Under the pieces are notes generated by a model that was not told the origin of the DNA, made no database searches, and saw nothing but the letters and a program-made list of their open reading frames with translations. DNA of 64,000 bases, from assembly GCA_009760855.2 (NCBI GenBank), contig WPIO01000013.1, positions 2,171,001-2,235,000 on the forward strand, written 5' to 3'. This DNA comes from Cristatella mucedo. Its lineage: Eukaryota > Bryozoa > Phylactolaemata > Cristatellidae. Positions 10,101 to 29,579 of the stretch are shown here, one piece after another. A program made the translations under genes and the position numbers. The stretch's first letter is position 1; each line of letters opens with the position of its first letter.

Positions 10101-13100
10101 AGTGCTCCAGCCACACTGATGAACAAATATACTTACTTGCGAACCGGCTGCTCTGACAGCCGATAAGAGATCCCATGCCGATCAGTGTCATCGGTAGTGT
10201 CTCGTCTGACCGGGTTGTAATGATCCTGATCCGAACCGCCTGCCAAAAAAAGTTCACACATATGGAGTCGCACTCGGGACCTGTTTCGACAGTTGGTAGC
10301 ACCGCCGCTTCCTCCGAAAGCCGTGCCAGTCGCATGCAGGACAGGTCTGCCCCCGAGTCGTGCTAGCGCTTTTTGGGCAGGGTGCAGGGGGGTTTTGTTT
10401 GCCTGAGCTAGGCTCATCGTCGGCTCGTGCACTGCGTCGGTGCCGTGCAGGTCATAATGCAGTGCGTCCACAGTCCCAACTCGGACGCTCGATCGTCACG
10501 TGACGACACCTGCTGCCACCACCGCCGGCGCACTAATGGGTTGTCTCGCCTCTGCAGATGAAGGCGATGGGCCTCGAGCCCGAAGAGCCGACGTATACGG
10601 CACTGTTCAATGCATGCGCCAACTCGCCCTGGCGTGAGGATGGCCTTCAGCGAGCCACTCAGCTGCGGCAGCTCATGCGCGCCAAGGACATTGCTCCGTC
10701 GCGTCAGACCTACGGCGCCATCGTCAAGGCTATGGCAAAGTGTGGCAAGGCTCGAACCGCCTTCGAAGTAATCGACGAGATGATGGCAGCTCGATTGCAG
10801 CCGGACGCCGTCACATTCAGCTCCATCATGATGGCTTGCATCAATGACAAGTCTTGTGGCTTCCGGCTCATGGTCGAAGTATGCAGCACCGGTGGCCGCG
10901 TGGCATGATTCTGTTTTGCTCCAGCGCTGAGGCTCGTTTGTCAGCGAGTTGAGTGTGCTGCTGTCATAACAATGGTAATAGTAACGATAGTAATTCATTT
11001 GTATAATGCCTCAGAGATCTGGATTCCTTTCGAGGCACATTACATATGCTGTAAAAGTCATGCCTGCGAAGTCAAGGCTTGCCTGACTAATTCAGGCGTC
11101 AAAAGTGACAGTGCATTACAGTCCTAACTTACACAAATATGGAAGAGATTTGATCGAGACCAGTAGACGGACCGACGAATTTTGAAGCTTGTATTTGGAA
11201 GGTCAAAGTGCTTACTGCCAGTGCTCAGGTCATATTGACGAACGAATGCACTGACTTAGGGACCTGCTGCCCTGACGGCCGACAAGATATCCCATTGGTG
11301 CTTAGTTGCATTTTTATTCTCGATTTGGGCAGTTTGGCAATGTGTTAACTGCTTAGGAGCATTGCAGTGCATAACTGCATGTGCTTACGCCTTGAATGCA
11401 ATTGAGAACTTTTTAATTTGACTTTTCATCTGTAGCTAACCAAAGCCTTGTGGAGCAAGCACTTGTTTTGCAGGAGAGCTGTACAGCATTCGAGGATTGT
11501 GCTGCTTTTTGTTTGCGATCATGGCCAATGCCTCACATCTCATTCAGCAGAAGCTGAAAATGATAGCCATATGTGATGTAGGAAACCAGTAGAAGAAGTG
11601 TGTTGTGGTATAACAGTGATTGACGGCTAGAAAGTAAATACCTGAATTGGCAGCAGGAGGACTGTCAGTACTTTGAATTCCCTAGTATTGGAGCATCGGT
11701 TGCCAAGTCTAGTTAAAATTTTTAAGGAGCCCGGTATAGTAAAATTAGAGTGGACGATAGCAATTTTTTGTGTGTTTGGGGCCCATTTGCTCTACACGTT
11801 GTTTGTTCTTTGTTTTCAGAATTACTTTTCCTCTTTCCCTCCCTCCCTCTCTTCCTCTCTCCCTCCCTCTCTCTGCCTCTCTCCTTTCTCTCTCTCTTTT
11901 GCTAATCTCTCTCACTCAAGTCGTCCAAGTTAAAGTTGGCTGTTAATACTGCAGCTGAATGACGAATGATCGGAGCTAGCGCTATGCATAGTTGAACTTC
12001 TTAGACGTCATGTTAATTTAATTGTCTTCACACTACCCTACTCCCCACAACTGCTCTTTGCACCACTGTACTTTGTGAAACTCAACTTCAAATAACTATA
12101 TTTCCACTCTGCTTCTTGCTTGCTTGCTGATCGTGTGGCTGTGGTCTCCCTAGATAGAGCACACCTCAGGGCAGGCACCAACTAGTGTTATGACTGTTGT
12201 ATTGAAATCTGAGGCTTCTAGGCTGTGCAAACATCGCTAGAGCATAGCTTCCCACTCCTTAACATGTTTGCCATTGCTTCAGTTGTGACGGTGTGTCCTG
12301 CTGTATACATTAGTGATGGTGCATTTTTGTAGCTGCCACTAGTAAGTACAATCTGTGTGTGAGCTTGCCACCATTGCTCGGTAGGCAGTCTTTTGGAGGA
12401 CTGCTATTTTATGGATTTTGGCCCTGACTTGTAGGTGTGGAAGCTTCTACTGAACTCGGGCATCAGGCCGGATATTTTCCATTACAACTTGCTATTGGCT
12501 GCTGCCGAATACTGTGGTGTCGGGGACAGCGCGGTGCTGTTGGACATGAGGCCTGTGCTCGTGGGATTGCCGCAGGTCCCGGCCAAACTTCGTCGCAAGC
12601 AGCTTTCAGTAGGACCAGGACCCTCTTCCGCTAGTCGTGACTCTGTAGCCGTCTGCAGGCCTGCTGCACTGCCAGGCGACAGTGGCTCGAGCCAAATTAA
12701 GGCACGGTCAGCACTTGCGGCCACTTCTGATGCTGCTTCCGCGTACGCGGCAGCCACCGGTGGCGGCCATGCTGCTCGAGAGCCTCGGCCCACAGGACGT
12801 CAAGTGCAGGCAGACGCAAGTGCAGCTCCGGCCTTCGAGCTGTTAACTGCTTCCGGCGCTCGTCGCTGCAACGCGATCCTGTCAGACGACGGTGTCGTGC
12901 ACGAGATCGCGCTGAGCACTCCCAGCGGGCGTCTGTCGGCGCTCGGGGGTGTCGAGACGATCCTGCAGAAGATGGACGCCGACGGCGCTCGGCCCAATAG
13001 CAAGACGTTCACGATGCTGCTGCACCTGCTGCCTCGGTGCAGCGACAGCGGCATTGCTCGAGCGCTCGAGAGTCACCTGCTGGCCGCCGCCGACAGTCGC

Positions 13101-15675
13101 AGCGTGGAACTCGATGCCACTTTCTTCAACCAGCTTGCCCGCTCGCGAGCCCTGTCCGGTGACCGCGCTGCCACTGTGGACGTTCTCGGTTTGATGAGCG
13201 AGCGGAGACTGGATGCCGACGTGCAGACGTTCGCTTGCATTGCCATGAGCTGTCACGGCGAATCCTCGGGAATGGAGCTGCTCCGCGTCATGAAGGTACC
13301 GGTCGTTGCGCAGACGCCAGCCTGCCCCGGCTGCTAGCCGGACCCGCGCCTTCGCTTGCGAATTGTCTGCCCTCGCGGTCTCGGCGTCGATTTTCGGCTC
13401 GCGGCAGGACTGTCGTGCTTGGCGTGCGTGCGCGCTTGCATGAGTGCGTGCGGTGCTTTGTTAGCCGACGCTCCGCCGCAGTTGCTCGGTCGGTCGATGC
13501 CGGAAGTTGTGGCTTGCATTCGGTTGAGGACCTCGCGCTGTGTGCAACCTTGGCTTTTTTCTCTCTCTCTCTCCCGTCATGCGCTCGCTGGCAAACAGCC
13601 CGGCCCTGGTGCAGTATGGCTCTGCGTTATGTGTACAAATCGGCTGGCTGTATTCACCGATTTGTCCCGTGCACGTCTGCTACGATCGAAGCATTTGTCA
13701 ACAATAGTTCGGGCAGTATGTAATGGGGAAGCTCACTGGTGCCTATTGCATAATGTATCGCTTGACCGGCTGAAGCATGCTGCTTGATCTTGTCGTGCCA
13801 CTTGACTGGGATCGCTGTGCAATGGTGGTGGGAATGATGGCCATTGATTATGCTCGGCTTTTGACTAGGCCGTTCTGAGACTGACTATTTGTGTTGAATT
13901 AGCAGCTGCTCTGTCACCGATGGGAGTAACAAGCTATAATTTTTTAATCATAAGTAACACTGGTCCAACTCTTTTGGTGTAGCTCAACTGGAACACTCGG
14001 CTGCTCTCACTGCACTTTTGTTCGACAAACAAAGCTCATGTCTTGTCAGTCGTGGGCCTTCCCCATTCCAGCCGATTGATCCTGTGGCATTGCGGGTGCG
14101 GCACGATTGTATCACGTAAAAATTATACCACAGAATTAATCGCCAATTGCAAAACAAAATCGAAAACAATCTTGCGCTAGAAATCTGTGCTGTATGCACC
14201 AGTGGCTGCAGTTCGTTAAAGGTACACCTTTTGAGCAGTATCCCTGCCATCGGGTTTGCAAAATCCATTATTGCCAGGCGACTTTGGCGGGCTCATGAAA
14301 GTAGGTGTGGGCTGGATAGATTGTCATGCAAGTACTAGCCGAGACTCCACCATGCTATGACTTGGTGCGTGTCGTTGTGCATAGTGAAAAGCAAAGTTAG
14401 AGTGTGGGATAACGGTAAACGGAGGGAAGTGCAAAGACTTCTTAGTTAATAGCTTAAATAGTGCATGACACCTAGCTTATCTGCCTAGGCATCCCCAGAG
14501 AATGCCCACCTAGGCCTGCTTGGTTGGAAAGGGCTGTTTCGCTGGGCATTTCCTGGTAGGAATGGTCGCAGCAGATGGCAGCAGCCTGTTGCTAGCCACT
14601 AAGAGAGTGGAAAGCGTAAGCCACTGATCGTTTGCTACATTAATGATAGGATTTGCATGCCTCTTCACATCATTTTTCAATCTACTCAGAATTGGTCCGG
14701 GTTTTCACCGTTCGTTACCATTCCTGCTTTAGTCTGTAGTTTTTGCCATTCTCTGGTCGACTGAACTGTGGCCATTGAATGAAGCAGAATCTCCTGAAAT
14801 GCTAATTATTGACAGGTAGCCCTCCCTCTGCTTATAATATTATGATAAGTGCACTTACTTACTTACCTAAGCCAGCTGTCACTGTAGCAAGCACTGTAGT
14901 TGTCTGCAGCAGAGACACGCTGATACAAGCAGATACGGTATAACGTAGGCGCTTTGATCCTATGCGAAGCCAGGGATGCATTCTTAGTGCACTCAGCAGA
15001 TGTAATCCAAGCTAGGTCCAAAACTATTGGTGCTCATCTTTTTTCGAATGCTCCATGAGGTCCGAAAAGTAAGCTAGCTGCTGGTTTGGTGTTTTGCTGG
15101 TTCAGCTTTTATCGTCGTACTTACTATGGTCTGTTTCTTATCCAGGCAGCAAAAGTCAGTCCTAACATAGTCGTCTTCAACATCCTCATGGGCAGAGCAC
15201 GGTCTGACTTCATGTACAGAATAGAGCTGTGTAAGGAGATGGAGGTCTGCAGCATTAAACCGGACAGCAAGTTCTTGGATATTGTCTCCAAAGCCATCGG
15301 GAAAATGAAACGGGACATAGTGTTACAGGTTTGTCTATCTGACGGGCAGCACCAGCCATTTGGTCAAATAGATCGTACAGCTGCTGCTCTAGCTGCACAT
15401 ATTCCATAGTTTCATTGCACCGGCTGCCTCTTGGAGGCAGGCTGAATTCACGAAACGCATTCGTTTTGGCTTTCTAGGAAAAAGGTTTGAAGGTGACCGT
15501 TGATCGTGACACACTGGAGAAACAGAGTAGGGCCTTCAGCAAGTTCATGCTTTACTACGATGGCTGGCGAAAGCGAATGCCGGCCTCGACTGATCGGCAC
15601 CCCTGGGAAGACTACAGATACAAAAAGGATGATATTATTAGCCAGCAAGATCCTATCGTCAGCAGTGGTGTATAG
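6939..15675 (+). CDS. PTCD1: PTCD1, pentatricopeptide repeat domain protein 1 (mitochondrial)
   Basis: Mitochondrial RNA-binding PPR protein; in mammals it binds leucine tRNAs and is needed for 16S rRNA maturation and large mitoribosomal subunit assembly. Seven exons (6939-7174, 7390-7522, 7634-7774, 10558-10878, 12435-13295, 15146-15328, 15478-15675) sum to 2073 bases, exactly 691 codons, giving 690 residues against 700 in human. The N-terminus MALWKLIRPLAAAAV is a plausible targeting peptide. PPR units start near residues 145, 181, 216 and 252, with the typical pattern of TYTALFNACA, TYGAIVKAMAKCG and FHYNLLLAAAEYCGVGD; more degenerate units follow in exons 5-6. The C-terminus DGWRKRM...HPWEDYR is a PTCD1 signature. 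The open frame continues upstream through a retroposon tail, but the ATG at 6939 is preferred because it opens the targeting peptide. Confidence 0.95.
7390..7522 (+). CDS. PTCD1: PTCD1 exon 2
   Basis: Residues 79-123, ending WYGRQIEKLGRDGK. Acceptor TTTTCTGCTGCAG|CCAAGC was chosen because it alone restores phase with exon 1; the upstream AG sites do not. Donor GGGAAG|GTGAGA. Confidence 0.85.
7634..7774 (+). CDS. PTCD1: PTCD1 exon 3
   Basis: Residues 124-170, VAEAIRLFEVDM to KKAFQLFNK: the start of the first clear PPR. Acceptor TTTGCAG|GTTGCC, donor AACAAA|GTGAGG. Confidence 0.93.
8122..9518 (+). mobile_element. LINE-A copy 1 (5'-truncated CR1/L2-like) in PTCD1 intron 3
   Basis: Begins inside the reverse transcriptase (LLVLLDLSAPFDTIDHK), then GVPQGSVLGPVLF and the catalytic FHFYADDTQLY. 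The frame is open to 8565, shifts near 8555 and continues to about 9130. The 3' UTR carries CTGTGCATGTCACCCCTAACC, CCCTTTGCAG and the terminal hairpin (9427-9478), then (TTA)n. It is the longest RT reading frame of the family in this window and is dead through frameshift and truncation. Confidence 0.93.
9522..9600 (+). mobile_element. Second diverged retroposon tail behind LINE-A copy 1
   Basis: GAAAGTGATCAGCTCTCTGAGGGTCCTATCCAAATG followed by (TTA/TCA)n: a degraded second copy of the LINE-A tail directly after the first. Confidence 0.6.
9607..9672. repeat. Short imperfect inverted repeat
   Basis: TTGTATAGTTTGTGGGGTG at the left is mirrored by CACCACCCCCATACAA at the right, around G/C runs. 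It can fold back; no further identity was recognised. Confidence 0.5.
9956..10195 (-). mobile_element. SINE-C copy A (tRNA-like head, diverged)
   Basis: Homologous over about 200 bases to 10964-11310. On the minus strand GTGTGGCTGGAGCACTGGC and TTTTCAAATCCCAGC resemble boxes A and B. No clean 3' hairpin is visible in this copy. Confidence 0.6.
10558..10878 (+). CDS. PTCD1: PTCD1 exon 4
   Basis: Residues 171-277, MKAMGLEPEEPTYTALFNAC to GFRLMVE: three consecutive PPR units. Acceptor CTCTGCAG|ATGAAG, donor GTCGAA|GTATGC. Confidence 0.95.
10964..11310 (-). mobile_element. SINE-C copy B in PTCD1 intron 4
   Basis: The minus strand reads tRNA-like head, unique body, then GTAATGTGCCTCGAAAGGAATCC...CTCTGAGGCATTATACAAATG: the hairpin tail type of LINE-A with changed bases but kept pairing. 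Its body matches 9956-10195. Confidence 0.65.
11311..12434 (+). other. PTCD1 intron 4, remainder
   Basis: No exon or repeat family recognised apart from a CT-rich stretch at about 11828-11925. Confidence 0.5.
11828..11925 (+). repeat. CT-rich simple sequence (CCCT/CT)n
   Basis: Interrupted CCCTCCCTCT and CTCTCTC runs; degenerate microsatellite within PTCD1 intron 4. Confidence 0.85.
12435..13295 (+). CDS. PTCD1: PTCD1 exon 5
   Basis: Residues 278-564, VWKLLLNSGIRPDIFHYN to MELLRVMK. It finishes the PPR block, then has a low-complexity Ala/Ser/Gly linker (about residues 325-400) and further PPR-like helices from TFTMLLHLLPRC on. Acceptor CTTGTAG|GTGTGG, donor ATGAAG|GTACCG. Confidence 0.94.
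13296..15145 (+). other. PTCD1 intron 5
   Basis: 1.85 kb without a recognised exon or mobile element; only a short CT run near 13557-13575. Confidence 0.55.
15146..15328 (+). CDS. PTCD1: PTCD1 exon 6
   Basis: Residues 565-625, AAKVSPNIVVFNILMGRA to KMKRDIVLQ, one PPR-like unit. Acceptor CTTATCCAG|GCAGCA, donor TTACAG|GTTTGT. Confidence 0.93.
15478..15675 (+). CDS. PTCD1: PTCD1 exon 7 and stop
   Basis: Residues 626-690, EKGLKVTVDRDTLEKQ to QQDPIVSSGV, stop TAG at 15673-15675. Acceptor GGCTTTCTAG|GAAAAA. Confidence 0.94.
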   Translation, partial: EKGLKVTVDRDTLEKQSRAFSKFMLYYDGWRKRMPASTDRHPWEDYRYKKDDIISQQDPIVSSGV

Positions 15676-15936
15676 CTTGCAACCTTACTGAGCATCATTG
15701 ACTGTTAGTGTTCTGCTAGAGGATATTGGCCCAGGCCTGCAACCAGCTAAGACTTGTGCTTGGGATATTAGAGAACCATTACTGAGCACCACTCTGTTGC
15801 TTACAGAAGTTACAGTCAGACCCTAAAGGATTGCCACTCACCTATGGCACTGTTGGAGATGCAGCCAGCATGGTCACGTCGGGAAAATGCAATGCTTCTA
15901 TTCCTCATCGTGAACGGTGTGCTTCGGTGGGATGGT

Positions 15937-15945
15937 TTTAATAAA
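15937..15945. terminator. Overlapping poly(A) signals of PTCD1 (+) and DNAI3 (-)
   Basis: TTTAATAAA contains AATAAA on the plus strand (15940-15945), 265 bases after the PTCD1 stop, and ATTAAA on the minus strand (15942-15937), 86 bases after the DNAI3 stop. No other good signal for either gene was seen in the 352-base gap. Confidence 0.7.
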
Positions 15946-16027
15946 GAAAAACCTGTTTCATTATAAAATGCCGAGGAGGAAAGCAGTGCGTGCGGCAAAG
16001 GCAGACAGCAGATTTTCTTTGCTGTGC

Positions 16028-25214
<9,187 letters not shown>

Positions 25215-25389
25215 TATTCTCGTCCACGTCCGGCCAGAGGCGTTCGCCGCCACCACCACGACCACCACTGACCGGGGTTTGCAGGCGGCGGCGTCCTGGC
25301 AACGGTCTCCGCGAGCCGAGACTTCCGGTCTAAAAGGTCAGGGTCATGCCAAGGGTCGCGCGTAGGCCAGCCGTAACGCGTTGCTCGAA
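25215..25389. promoter_or_regulatory. DNAI3 promoter-proximal region
   Basis: GC-rich sequence immediately upstream of the DNAI3 ATG, continuous with the CpG-rich exon 1. No specific motif was assigned. Confidence 0.4.
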
Positions 25390-25848
25390 CGTAATGTAAT
25401 GTGTCTTCGTCTGTAACTACATAAAGCCACAGAGATAGGGTGTGTTATAAGCTGGAGAGTTATTTTTATAGCGCACTCGCAACCTAACCGGCTTTCGCTA
25501 CGCATTCGGTAGCCAAAAGACGCAACGCAACGACCACGCAACGACCGGCATGCTGACCCTTTGCATGTCATCCCTAACCGCGCTACTCTTGTTGTTTATT
25601 GACTATGTTACAACTAACCATTCGATCGTGCTCCATTTGCAGCAAATTTAAAGTGTTAAGAACGAGATTTAGTTCTCTGAGGGCCCCATCCCAAATCAAG
25701 TGATTATTATTAACAAAGAGAAAGTGAGAGGCATGACAGAGTCAGGAGAGCAGTTGAGGTAATGAGTAGCATGGAAGTAGCAGCTCAGGACGGCTGGAAA
25801 GGATGTGCCATATTCGGCAGCAGGATAATAGTTGTCGCTGTGAGCGGG
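25390..25848 (-). mobile_element. LINE-B 3' end split by a LINE-A tail
   Basis: LINE-B is present as 25390-25525 (starts TAATGTAATGTG, the reverse of its (ACATT)n end) and 25712-25848 (AACAAAGAGAAAGTGAGAGGC...). Between them is a plus-strand LINE-A tail. Read together, the two halves rebuild the order seen in the uninterrupted copy at 31160-31540. Confidence 0.8.
25550..25711 (+). mobile_element. LINE-A 3' tail inserted in LINE-B
   Basis: GGCATGCTGACCCTTTGCATGTCATCCCTAACC, CCATTTGCAGCAAATTTAAAG, and a degraded hairpin ending TTATTATTA, at the break of the LINE-B copy. Confidence 0.82.
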
Positions 25849-26282
25849 TTCCCCCTAGCTGAGCTTACGGCGCGTGCCGTGCGTGGGAGGCATTTATCGC
25901 TGTTGCTGCTATGTCCCCCCTTCGCGCTTAAGCTTTCTCAAGACATATGAATGACTTTATATGGGCTGAACGTCCTTATTTCGTTTTTTCAGATCGGTTG
26001 CCATATCTAAAACCGTCTGAGAACATCCGGGAGACCGTCCTAAGTGGCTGAGGACGCTGATGATGCCGTGGCTTGGTAGCAAGAGTCGGTGTCAGTTAGG
26101 AGCTGCTGTAGAGATATGACGTAGCTCTGCAGGACATCGACGAGGGAAGCCAGAGTGCAGCGTACGGCCAACCGCGGAAGTGCATGAATAGCCGGCGAGG
26201 GTATGCGTTAAAGCGCTGACAGTCGTCCTTTAATGAAGTATCAGCGCCTCTCCAACTGCCCCTGCCTCGCCTGCATCATCTC

Positions 26283-26460
26283 AAATACTAGCTGATCTAA
26301 TAGTTTCTTTTATATAGCGACGGAGAAGCCTTTACAGCTATCACCACCGCTTACTGCGGCGATAAAGAATCGCTCGCTGCAGGATTCTAGCCCGCGACCT
26401 AGGGATCGAGGTCATGAAAAACAACCACTGTACCTGGCATGTGCCATCACGACTCAGTGC
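26283..26460 (-). mobile_element. SINE-B copy
   Basis: Reverse of the SINE-B body: AAATACTAGCTGATCTAATAG, TATATAGCGACGGAGAAGCC, GATTCTAGCCCGCGACC (damaged box B). Confidence 0.78.
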
Positions 26461-27340
26461 TCGTCGTTGCGTGTCTGTATATGACTATATTATCTGCCTG
26501 CACACCGGGCTAGCCACAGGGCCTGCCGGTGACCGCGCGTCAAGATGGCACAGTGTCATTCTCTGAGCTTTGGTGCTGAATTCCTAGTAAAAGTTTCGTC
26601 ACGCCAAGAGCTGGTTTTCACTCTTCTTTTGGAAGTATATCCAAGAACTGTAGGGCGCTCAAGGCAGGGAAAGCCTTAAACGGAGAGGTCTAGGTCAATA
26701 CAGACTGCATTTGTTTTCCTCAAAAGTGCTACGAAATCCCATGTTGAGGTCGGAAATGCGTGGCTTGAGAATTGTTTTAAAACCCGTTTGGTTATTCTAT
26801 GAAACCTCGATTCCTAAATGAGGGTTCGTTTACGTGTGCGACCTTCTTGCCTCGTAGCACCTAAATATTTTACGCTAGCGGTAACTAAGTTAGGGAGCAT
26901 ATTGTGCAGAACTCGTAAATGTTCAGCCTTGTCGAACCTAGCCGTCTTCATATTTTACAGTAAGCCAACAAAATGTCGCGTGCGCTTCAAATTAATATCG
27001 AGAACGTTTGGCTGGTGGACTGCACGCAGGCATGGTACCACCGAAGTAGCAAGCGGGTAATCTGGGGCCGAAACGCTGGTGGAAAAGTAACTTTCAGTTG
27101 GCAGGATACCAAAATACGTATTGAGTCTGCTGCATCGCGCACAGCAAAAGACTTCTCAGACTGACGCCGTTTATTACAGAAAGAGGAACCAGGCCGTAAT
27201 GGCGCCACGCTAGCTCATAGGCGTCTATCAAAATTGGGTCCGCTGTTCTCCTCCCGGCGGCTTCCGCCGGATTAGTGCGCTGTCGCGGTACAGCAGACCC
27301 AACACGCTGTAATTTCGTGCATTTGCCTACGCATAATAAT
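26461..27340. other. Intergenic stretch, nothing recognised
   Basis: No conserved reading frame, RNA gene or known repeat. Confidence 0.5.
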
Positions 27341-27412
27341 AACATTAATACAATCTGTGTATAGCGCCCCCAGAGTATTTTCACAGCGCCGTAAGAAAAA
27401 TAAATGCCTGAC
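27341..27412 (-). mobile_element. Degenerate retroposon tail
   Basis: AATAATAACATTAATACAATCTGTGTATAGCGCCCCCAGAG...CAGCGCCGTAAG; weak but paired hairpin. Confidence 0.5.
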
Positions 27413-27589
27413 CAGACTTTTACAATTCGCTGCAAACGAATAAATATACCCGTGCAATTTCAGCACCCCTCTCGCACTTGACTCGCCATTCTAGATTGAC
27501 CGCTAGCCAACTTTCAAGTTGAGTTGGCCATGCAATGGCGAATGCTTCCTAGGTCTCGCTAGAGGTGGCCTGCGATCCTTGAAGAACAA

Positions 27590-27740
27590 AAATACATGAT
27601 ATAGCCCTCTCAGAGAACTTTATCTCTTTCTGGGTGCTTTACATTTGCTGCAAGGGAAGCCCGGTAGAATGGTTAGTCGTAGCACGCTCAATAAACAGCA
27701 AGAATAACACGGTTAGGGGTGAAATGCGCCGGGTCAGCAT
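27590..27740 (-). mobile_element. LINE-A 3' UTR fragment
   Basis: TGATATAGCCCTCTCAGAGAACTTTATC...GGGTGCTTTACATTTGCTGC and the reversed 3' UTR up to GGGTCAGCAT, where LINE-A copy 2 begins. Confidence 0.8.
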
Positions 27741-28450
27741 ATAATAATAATAATAATAATAATTCACTTGATAAAGCGCCCTCAGAGAACTTAATCTCTC
27801 TCTAGGCGCTTTACATTTGCTGTAAAGTGAAATGCAATTGAAAGGTAAGTAAAATCATGCTTGAAAAAACAAACGAAATGAATAATATGGTTAGGGGTGA
27901 CATGCACAGGGTCAGCATGCAAATGTGGTTAGTGGCAGCATGCACAGTGTCAGCACGCATAAGCACATGAAGGACGAATCACAGGGACCCACTAAATGCT
28001 GTCCTAAATAGGTGTGTTTTTAGGTTCCTTTTAAATGTGGTCAGGTCAGGGGATGTTCTGACGCAGGTCGGGAGAGAGTTCCAGGCTTTGGGAGCATATG
28101 AACTAAATGCACGGTCTCCAAAGGATTTAAGGTTTGTATGAGGTATTTGTAGACTGTTGGATTCCGAAAAGCGGGTGGTACGATGCTTGGCCTGATGGGG
28201 TAGTATATCTGACAGATAGGCTGAAGCCATAGAATGAAGGGACCTAAAAGTGAGCGACAAAACTTTGAAGTCAATCCGTTGCTTGACTGGTAGCCAGTGC
28301 AGGTCGGCGAGAAGTGGAGTAATGTGGCAACTGCGACGCTCACGACAGACAAGCCTAGCTGCAGAGTTTTGCACCAGCTACAATCGCCTGATCGCACATG
28401 CTGGTAGGCCAGTAAGCAGTGAGTTGCAGAAGTCGAGACGGGATGTCACG
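27741..28450 (-). mobile_element. LINE-A copy 2 (RT C-terminus, 3' UTR, tail)
   Basis: The minus-strand frame 27979-28374 is open: SAARLVCRERRSCHITPLLA, WLPVKQRIDFKVLSLTFRSL, SFGDRAFSSYAPKAWNSLP, ending SGSL*. This is the best copy of the family's C-terminus. It is 5'-truncated at 28450 and followed by the hairpin and (AAT)n on the plus strand at 27741. Confidence 0.92.
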
Positions 28451-29269
28451 TTCTTGTTCTACTGGCTTGACAGCCGAGATCGACAGCCAGCATTTCTTAC
28501 TTGCAACCGAGTCCACTGAAAAGAAAAAAAGCAAACTTTAGCGCATGACTTAGGTACGAGACCAAGGTCACCAAGGTCATCGCAGCAGGTCACCAAGCTG
28601 TACCTGCGTCGGTGGCTGAGGAGGGGGAGGGATGGAACGGCTTACCGAGGAAAGTTGGCTGGTCGAACCCCTGAGGCATGGATCCCAATTGTGTTCGCAT
28701 AGCTCTCGCCGCCCCTCAAGATCATCGCGAGGTGAGGCAAAGATCGTCCTTTCGTGTTTTTAAGTCACACCTCGCCAAGGTCGTCAACACTAACTGCTGT
28801 TCGCTTGTTGGCCCCCTGTATAGCTTTTACCCTACTTTCGATCGCATGAGTTTTTTTCATTGCAAACCTTCAGCATGTTAAAATTAATGTTCATGAATTC
28901 ATTTAACCAACCCTACATTGTAGCATCTGCAAAAACTCAAGCTCGCAATGTGATCCTGAGTTCCGGCGGCTCCTTAAAAAATCCGTAGTCTGTCTCCAGA
29001 GGCACTGAATCATTTTTTCCACTTCGATGTTCGCAGAAGGTATGTTCTTCTTGTGCCGGTAAGAATTTGAGCGAGCTTAGACAGCATCACCGATCGAATT
29101 AACGCCCCCCATGGTCAATTATAGATAAAAACTTAATTTCGGTACGATAATAGCATTGAAAGATCAAATAAGGGCCAGCGAGAAATTTGAATCAATTGTG
29201 ACTGGCTTCATTCGCCACGCAGCAGAGCTTCCAGCCACAGCTGAAGATGAAGCTGGATGCTATGCAATG
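28451..29269. other. Intergenic stretch, nothing recognised
   Basis: No gene or repeat family; some CACCAAGGTCA near-repeats at 28565-28600. Confidence 0.5.
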
Positions 29270-29390
29270 CAATATATCTCTGCCAGTAACTCCACAAAGC
29301 CACAAGGACCAAGATGTCCTATCACCAGTAACACTGGATATTTTTCCATAGCGAACTCAAATCCTAAGCGGCTTTCGGTGGGCATGTCCT
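29270..29390 (-). mobile_element. LINE-B 3' UTR remnant
   Basis: ATATATCTCTGCCAGTAACTCCACAAAGCCACAAGGACC...AAGCGGCTTTCGGT matches the reversed LINE-B 3' UTR. Confidence 0.65.
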
Positions 29391-29454
29391 GCTGTCTGAA
29401 GCTTGACTGATAGAGATGGGACTAGTGTATTGAAATCTGTGAAACGAATCTTTG

Positions 29455-29578
29455 AAACGGCACCAATGTCCATGATTGACCGTTCGATCATGCTTCCCTT
29501 TGCAGCAACTTTAAAGTGCTTAGAAAAAGATTAAATTCTCCGAGGACGTTATACACATGTATTATTATTACTATTAAT
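29455..29578 (+). mobile_element. LINE-A 3' tail
   Basis: CGTTCGATCATGCTTCCCTTTGCAGCAACTTTAAAGTGC, AAAAAGATTAAATTCTCCGAGGACGTTATACACATG, then (TTA)n. Confidence 0.78.
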
Positions 29579-29579
29579 G

